Positions 57,963 to 64,000 of a stretch of 64,000 nucleotides of DNA are shown here, piece by piece (position 1 is the first letter of the stretch; each line of letters opens with the position of its first letter). A model generated the notes under the pieces. The model did not search any database. It saw only the letters and a list, made by a program, of their open reading frames with translations, and was not told the DNA's origin. The position numbers and the translations under genes were made by a program. Source of the stretch: Gerris lacustris (lineage: Eukaryota > Arthropoda > Insecta > Hemiptera > Gerridae); assembly GCA_951217055.1 (NCBI GenBank), contig OX578284.1, positions 45,328,967-45,392,966 on the forward strand, given 5' to 3'.

Positions 57963-60119
57963 TACATTACCCGTTTAGTGCGGAAAGTAGTATTTTGCAT
58001 GCGAGTGTGGAGTTTGCACCCGAGCGACAGCGAGGGTAGTGAAACCACACGACCAAAGCAAAATCCAGTTTTCGCACGAGTTGCGTACCGTGCTTTATCT
58101 ACGATTGTTGGATTTTAATAATTAATACTGAAAAAAATATTTAATAAACTTCCTGTATGTAATTTCGTATTTCTCTTTTGATAAAGATGACATTAATTCA
58201 TTAGTTGTATTTTTGTGCCGAATTAATTATTTCGGGAGACGTATTATTCTCCTCATTTTCGTCATAATGACACAAATCACAAATCAATAATCTTTTTTCA
58301 ATAAAAACTCGATATAAACAGTTACTTTAATTAAACAAACAGCAAATCAGTTTTGTTAATGTAAACAAACTAGCTAATCGTGCGTTAAGGTGAAGAATTC
58401 TTTTTTTTACCGCACTAGGGCGGAAAAAAGAGGAATGATGAAACGCGCATGAGCAATGAATACAAGTACGTGAAGAATCACTTTCTACGCATCTAAAAAA
58501 AATATACAATGTTTATATTTCGTATCAATCGTGGATAAACATGTTTTCATAGGGGATTGAATTCAAAGATATATTACTTATCATCAGTTAAGCATGTTTT
58601 CATGGAGGATTAAAAACTCAATCCGGATCCAGAATGGAAGCGTAAGATAACTTATTACTCATGTTTCAATTTATACGTAATTTAAATGTGAAAACTTCGA
58701 TATCCCTCCTAACATCAGGTTCTTACCTTGTTTTTCAAGAAAAAAAGAAAAGTTCATACAGCGCAGTAAAGCAAAAAGTAATCTTTTTGGTCTTATTTCC
58801 TTTACTTGAAGCAAAAGACAAGTTTTAACGCATAACGAGAAGTAAAACGTCCGTGAAAGACACAAATCAAGAGGTATTTGAACGCCTGCTTAGAGACAGT
58901 TAAAGCTCGCGCCTCCGGCCTGTTAGATCAGAACAGAGCGTCAAATTGCATCCTAGTCAACAAAACCTATCTTTACAGCAGACATTACGGCCTTATTCTC
59001 GTTCGGAAATATCCCAGTTTCGCTTCAACTGTTTCTCCGCAGCTTGTTTGCACTCCATTTTATTGGCTGCTTTAAGTGTCTGCAACTTGACTGCCACTCA
59101 AGTACCTTCAAGTTCAACCACTTAAGGACAGTTTTAGAACTCCTTAAAGTACTAAGATAAGATTATGGGCATATTTCTCCTTTACTTAGCATAATAACAT
59201 CTTTTCATGCTTTATTTTTTTATTTTTTTTTAAATATTTATTTCCTTTGACATATATTCGAATCTTTTTTATTCAAAGGCAGAACGAATATTTAAATTTA
59301 CAGATTTATATAACTTAATCATGTTTTCATGGAGGATTTAAAACTCAATCCGAATCCAGAATGGAAAACGCTTTGGACCTAGGACTAAACTTTTTGAAAA
59401 TGGTGTTTTTAATCCAGATAGTTTTTACAAATGTTATCAATCCACAATCCACCATGAAAGAAACATAATTTTAGTACTAAGATAATAATCAACATGATTC
59501 ATTCATGTATTATTTGAAACATTCGATCTAAAAGTTAAAGAAATATGTAAAGTGGTTTAAATTACAGTTAAATCAATGATAATGACTGATTACTAATTAG
59601 AGTAGACTTTTTGTACTTATAAATATAAGTCTACATATTTATAAGTAAAATAAGATAATTCACTTATTAGGGTTTCAAGGTCATCCTAGAAACCCTAATA
59701 CTTTGAAACTAGTATAATGAAATTAGTGATTTGAAATTTAGTGTACGAGCTTGCGTACTAATTTCAAATGCTTGTATACTTTAAACTTGTTGAAAACAGA
59801 AAAAATGTTGCGAACTTTACAACTCAAAATTTCTTCGATCACCGAACAATTGCGAACTGATTGCAAAATTTTTAATTTTTTGTAATTTTTGAAATGTAGA
59901 TCACAAATATATATCACGTTTCCAAAATGGCGGCCATTTTACCTCCAAAATTACCAAAACAAAACCCCCAAAAAATCCCCCCCCCCCTTCCTACCCCATA
60001 TGAATAAGTCTTAAAAATGAGGAAAAAATATCTCTGTTGACCAATCATATTTTCTGAAGTTAATTTAAAAAAGTAAAATTTTAGAAATTTTAGGCGGCCT
60101 TAACTATGCACGGAAAAAA
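57963..60119. other. Intergenic DNA with GC-richer patches
   Basis: Patches at 57970-58100 and 58860-59130 are notably less AT-rich (CACCCGAGCGACAGCGAGGG near 58020; CCGGCCTG near 58915). Frames there (60-65 codons) have no known motif. A C11 run lies near 59978. I see no supported gene. Confidence 0.35.
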
Positions 60120-60910
60120 ATGAGTAGTGTCATAACAACTTTAATAGGGGGTTGAGGCACATTTCTTTGTTTCAACACTAATTTAGGATCTGCGCTACAC
60201 ATTAAGTGTTGTTATAACTTCCTAGGTTTGAAATGACTCTAACTCTGAAGTTGGATTTACCACCGCTTTAGCGTTGTTAGTACTACAATTTTTAGAGTTG
60301 GAGTAAGTAAATTAGAGTTAGTATAAGATATTTAAGAGTTATAACAACACTTGACGTGTTGTAACAAGTCTAGTGATAAAGTTGAGATAACACGACATTG
60401 GAGTTGTAACAAAACCTAATTTAGAGTTGTAACAACCTGGATTGAGTAAAAATAAACAATATCAGTGTTGTTAGAAAAATATGCAAAGTTTTAACAATTC
60501 TAGACCAAGTTTTAATTTAACTCTAATTATTATTCGTAATACTCTATTTATAAAGGATTATAACAACTCTTATTGAAGTCAATACAAACGTGTTTAGTCT
60601 TTATTACAACTCTATCGTAAATATTTGTTTCAACTTTATGGTGAAGTTGTTTTGACTTTTTATAGAAGTATAAACAACTTTACTATGAAGTTGAAACAAA
60701 TATTCTCGATAAAGTTGGTCTTTATTACAACTCTATCGTCAATGTTTGTTTCAACTTTATGGTGAAGTTGTTTTGACTTTTTATAGAAGTATAAACAACT
60801 TTACTATGAAGTTGAAACAAATATTCGCGATAAAGTTGAAGTCTTTATTACAACTCTATCGTCAATGTTTGTTTCAACTTTATGGTGAAGTTGTTTTGAC
60901 TTCTTATAGA
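60120..60910. repeat. GTTGTAACAAC-rich region ending in a ~122-bp tandem repeat
   Basis: The first half is dense in AGAGTTGTTATAAC-like words and their complements. From 60597 a unit of 121-123 bp repeats (starts 60597, 60718 and 60841) with TTATTACAACTCTATCGT, TTTCAACTTTATGGTGAAGT and ACAACTTTACTATGAAGTTG. Each unit contains complementary CAACTTTA / AAAGTTG-type words and can fold back. A related fragment lies at 62955-63030. The 65-codon frame at 60746-60943 is an artefact. Confidence 0.75.
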
Positions 60911-61725
60911 ATCAACTTTACTAATAAAATGTTACTTATATAATTATTCCCATATAGTATTTTAAAGAAATAATAATTACTATTATTGTAAATTTTTAAG
61001 GGTATATACTCCTTTCAATTTTACTTAAATAAATGTTTAGTTCAGCTATAATCTTTTTTGAAATATACATTGTTATAAGATTTGTAAAAATACTTTAAAT
61101 CTAAGTCCGTAGAGATTATTATAAGTGTGATATACCTTATACCTGGGTTTCAAGGCAATAGATTAAGTCTGTTGACTTGAAGTGGTTTTTTACCAACTGC
61201 AGAGTGAGTTTGACAACATCTTTAATCTTTTTACCTGGTGTATAAACCATTATACAGTCTACATAGGGTGACGAAATCGTAACCAGGAAAAAACCCTGTA
61301 TACTCTTTGCCAGGTGCGTGGCTCATCCTATTATAAGGATTACCAATGCACCTGCGAAGAGAGGAAACGGGGAATATTTATAAACATATATACCCGGGTG
61401 TTTAAAACTATTCTGAGGCTTCATCATTTCATAAAATTACCTTAATTTTAGTAATTTAGCCTAAAAGCACGGTTCTGCAAATAGATACAAGATTCAGTAA
61501 ATATATCAAATATTAATTAAATACATTCAACTAACATCATATAAATGAAAAATAAATTGTTGTATCAGCAATATTGAAATATTTATCGATTATTAAGATG
61601 AAAAACTTGAGGCAGGTTGTAAGACTTACTAATAATATTTACTGAATATTGGGAAAAAAGGGAGAACGATACATTCCATTTCCTTATCGATAAACTCAGA
61701 ATAACTTAATTTTTGAAGTTATATA
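60911..61725. other. AT-rich DNA, no gene seen
   Basis: No supported feature. The GC-richer segment 61190-61390 has no recognisable product. Confidence 0.35.
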
Positions 61726-62359
61726 CAGGGTGTCCCAGCTAACGCACGGCGCAGCGAAATATCTCCCGAACCATAGATAGAAATATGTGGTTTTTTGGTT
61801 TCGATAATGGCTAAAAAGAGGTGTGTGAAATTTACATAATTAAATAAACAGGTCAAGTGTGTACTAGTCAGCACACAGCGAGAGTCCGTAGCCAACCCTG
61901 TATATAGTTTAAGCAAGGAACACAAGAAAAGAAAGAAAGCAGGAAAATATAAGGGTCCTTGGTTCTGCCTACGGACCCTAAAAAAGTGAATAAGAAGCCA
62001 CATTTTAAGACTGGATTTGAATTCTACAGCTAAAGATTAGAACTTTTTAAACTCTAATTAACTTTTTAACTCTTCTAAATTTTAGCATGTTCTGGGCTCT
62101 CCTGACGGTAAACTAATGCTCGGAGCGTAATATTTCCAGGAGTTTCAAAAGTTCTTATCTTTAACAGTAGAATTCAAATCCAGTCTTAAAAATGTGGCTT
62201 CTTATTCACTTTTTTTAATTAAGTAAATTTCACACACCTCTGCTATGCTAAGCACAGAAAATGTTCAGCATGTGTTTTGGAAGCGTCTTTTTAGCCATTA
62301 TGGAACCCAAAAAAACGCATCTTTCTATCTAAAAGAAGGTCCTAATGTAACAACACCCT
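61726..62359. mobile_element. Large compound palindrome with CAGGGTGT ends
   Basis: The left end CAGGGTGTCCC (61726) and the right end ACACCCT (62353-62359) are complementary. Inner arms pair at GATAATGGCTAAAAAGAGG / CTTTTTAGCCATTATGG, at GAGGTGTGTGAAATTTAC / GTAAATTTCACACACCTC, and, most strikingly, over about 68 bases (61982-62049 with 62147-62215, for example GAATAAGAAGCCACATTTTA / AAAATGTGGCTTCTTATTC). The left arm has extra sequence at 61851-61980, including repeat R4 and ACCCTGTATATA (61895-61906), which is itself inverted relative to TATATACAGGGT at 61720. Non-coding; the 94-codon minus frame is an artefact. Confidence 0.7.
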
Positions 62360-63104
62360 AAATCCACAAATATTTGTTGTATGCAATGCTATTATTTAAG
62401 GTTTTTAAAACGTGATAATTATGAAGATAAAAAGCCTTGACTCCCTTTTATGTTAGTTTTCTACAGCAAAACCCTAAATCGCATGATGGCAGAGATACGC
62501 TTTCAATATCGTTATTGCCTTTAAAAATTATTGGAGGTAAGCTTATGAAAGCCGCCCATGTGTATATACTTCTCAGAGTATTCTATATGTTTTCCCATGT
62601 ATATTACGAACGATCATTATACGATGCAAAACAGCTTGAGCTTATTTTATTATGTTAGATTTGAACTTGGAGGAAGCTCGCAACTGCATTTTTCCTTTCT
62701 GGATCTAAGCAGCATGTATATAAATAGAGAAATAACATGACAAATTTTGCCCCAGTTAAAGGCTCTTTTACACGCATCAGTAGGTAATCAAGTGATTAAT
62801 TAATTTTTAAGTGAATTAATGTGTGCAAACAATGAATTAAGCAATAAATTGTCTGTTATTCACTAAAAATTAAGGTAAAATTTGGTTAATTGGTACTTGA
62901 TTACTTATAATAATAATATTCACGTGGTAATAGCGTCATGCGCTAGGCCAACACTATTTGGAGTTGAATTCAACTCTAGATAAAGTTACAACAACCCTTA
63001 ATGGGTTTTTTTATTTTTTTAGAGTTGATTTTACGCTAACAAGGGTTAAGTTTAGGCTACCTAGTTTTACAGCTACCCTAAAGGTCTTGGGGTGGGGGGG
63101 TACC
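62360..63104. other. Upstream region of the SAM-like gene
   Basis: Contains a fragment of the GTTGTAACAAC repeat family at about 62955-63030 (GAATTCAACTC, AGTTACAACAACCC) and a G-rich stretch GGGGTGGGGGGG at 63089-63100 just before the TATA box. The 70-73-codon frames here are not supported. Confidence 0.4.
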
Positions 63105-63145
63105 TATAAATACGTCCCCACCCTTTTTTCAAGACATCAGTCTAG
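63105..63145 (+). promoter_or_regulatory. Candidate core promoter (TATA box and initiator)
   Basis: TATAAATA at 63105-63112 is followed by the arthropod initiator consensus TCAGTCT at 63137-63143, whose A (+1) at 63139 is 34 bases from the first T of the TATA box, a workable spacing. It lies 269 bases upstream of the predicted start codon of the SAM-like gene, on the same strand. An upstream ATG at 63179 opens a 45-codon frame in the presumed leader, which is a caveat. Confidence 0.5.
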
Positions 63146-63407
63146 TTCACATCACAGTTCGGTTTGGTAAAACTCCAATGCTCACGCTACGGCCTCAATT
63201 AACCTATATTACTAATACTAGTATATTTATATTTTACAAAATTTTCCGTCACAGTTGTTTTAGAAGCAATATACTTAGTTGTGCGTTCTTACTTAAGCAG
63301 TGGCTACTTTTCTTAAAACCGTGAGTTAACTTTTTAGCAGTGATCGAATATATTATAGTTTTAGTTGAAAGGTTTATAAGTGTTGTGCAAAAGAATCGGT
63401 AGTTAAT

Positions 63408-63462
63408 ATGGATGACTTACTCGTTCTCTGGGGATTTCCTCATTTATTAGAGAACTTTAAAG
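63408..63462 (+). CDS. SAM-like gene, exon 1
   Basis: 18 codons plus one base. The start is the first ATG in the frame after several stops; the context TTAATATGG is acceptable. The donor AAG/GTACGT is strong. Confidence 0.72.
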
Positions 63463-63680
63463 GTACGTAAATTAAGAAATTAATAATTTAAAAAGAATTT
63501 TAAAAAAAATTAAAAAACACAATAATATTTCCCTAATTTCCTTTTTTAATATTTTTCAAATATTTAATTATTATTTTTAAATATTATTCTTAAGGCTATT
63601 GGCCCTGTGCAAATTAAATTACTTCCTAAAGCACATCAACTTATAACTTTTGAGTAGTTTCCTTATAAATCTTAACTACT

Positions 63681-63722
<42 letters not shown>

Positions 63723-63905
63723 ATTATTATTTTTTTTTTTTTTGCAGACATAACAAGGAATTTCATCCCTGAATTGTTGAAGTCGGATTTTGCACTTAAA
63801 CAATTAGTCCCAAATACAAGGGACAGAATTGTTTTACACAACAAATTATGTAAATATTTGTCAGAGGATAGGACAGTATCAATCAATGCACCAAATGAAA
63901 GTGAT
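63408..63905 (+). CDS. 5' exons of a gene with a SAM-like N-terminal domain (partial, continues past the window)
   Basis: Exon 1 (63408-63462) starts ATG and encodes MDDLLVLWGFPHLLENFK, ending one base into a codon before the donor GTACGT. Intron 63463-63747 ends in a long T tract and TTTGCAG. Exon 2 (63748-63905) continues in frame: DITRNFIPELLKSDFALKQL, then VPNTRDRIVLHNKLCKYL and SEDRTVSINAPNESD, ending at GTAAGT in phase 0. The 71 residues have the sterile-alpha-motif pattern (LL-x-x-WGF, hydrophobic helices, LKSDFALKQLVP-x-x-x-R). Similar N-terminal SAM-like domains occur on many uncharacterised insect proteins. SAM domains mediate protein or RNA interactions; this protein's role cannot be told from the visible part. 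The intron carries a (TA)n run. Confidence 0.75.
63689..63719. repeat. (TA)n microsatellite inside the SAM-like gene intron
   Basis: About 15 AT dinucleotides followed by a (TTA)n and the T tract of the splice acceptor. Confidence 0.95.
63748..63905 (+). CDS. SAM-like gene, exon 2
   Basis: 158 bases (two completing the split Asp codon, then 52 codons) between TTTTTTTTTTTTTGCAG and GTAAGT. Codon use is less AT-extreme than the flanks, supporting coding. Confidence 0.78.
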
Positions 63906-64000
63906 GTAAGTCTACAATGTTATAATTTTAAAACATATATATAAAAATGTTATTTTTAATTTTTCAAAATTAAATTAATTGATTTTAATTTTTTAAAATT

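Overview
The window looks like AT-rich, repeat-laden nuclear DNA from an arthropod, most likely an insect. The pointers are a C-terminal EMX-type (empty spiracles/E5) homeobox exon with a conventional splice acceptor, a split gene with a TATA box plus a TCAGT initiator, a Ty3/Gypsy element of arthropod type, mariner and LINE relics, and at least a dozen long (TA)n arrays. Nothing bacterial or viral was seen. I cannot name the species from sequence alone.

Host genes are few. The left edge (to about 3.7 kb) is probably the last intron of an EMX-family homeobox gene on the + strand, whose final coding exon is at 3723-3917. The right edge holds the start of an intron-containing gene encoding a SAM-like N-terminal domain: exon 1 at 63408-63462, exon 2 at 63748-63905, continuing past the window, with a candidate core promoter near 63105-63145. 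The roughly 59 kb between them is intergenic or intronic and mostly repeats.

Mobile elements: a young full-length Ty3/Gypsy retrotransposon (36153-40483) with identical 145-bp LTRs, CTAT target duplications, a tRNA-Trp-type primer site, gag, protease-RT-RNase H, and an integrase displaced by a one-base shift; a decayed mariner-like element (about 20088-21006); three decayed LINE reverse-transcriptase fragments (15.9, 26.0 and 30.5-31.3 kb); a hAT-like MITE (30176-30443); several foldback or TIR elements (6.9, 24, 33, 41.5, 47.7, 50.3-52.6 and 61.7-62.4 kb); and dispersed repeat families.

The most interesting finding is a small structured element at 25319-25905. It contains two identical 207-bp copies in tandem (302-bp period), flanked by an identical 30-bp direct repeat. 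The minus strand of each copy carries a complete hammerhead ribozyme core with perfect helices II and III, while helix I is reduced to a self-complementary GGGCCC. This is the architecture of a retrozyme, a circular-RNA retroelement that would be released as 302-nt units. A second, different hammerhead (type I, Penelope-like style, with a palindromic ACGU helix III) lies at 31578-31627.

Satellite-like arrays are prominent: 31 bp (2.06-2.41 kb), 33 bp with higher-order structure (16.15-17.67 kb), 118 bp with higher-order structure (44.19-45.47 kb), 71-74 bp (48.6-49.1 kb), 31 bp inside a large TIR element (50.95-51.79 kb), 70-73 bp (56.77-57.06 kb) and about 122 bp (60.6-60.9 kb). Most open reading frames elsewhere are products of these repeats.
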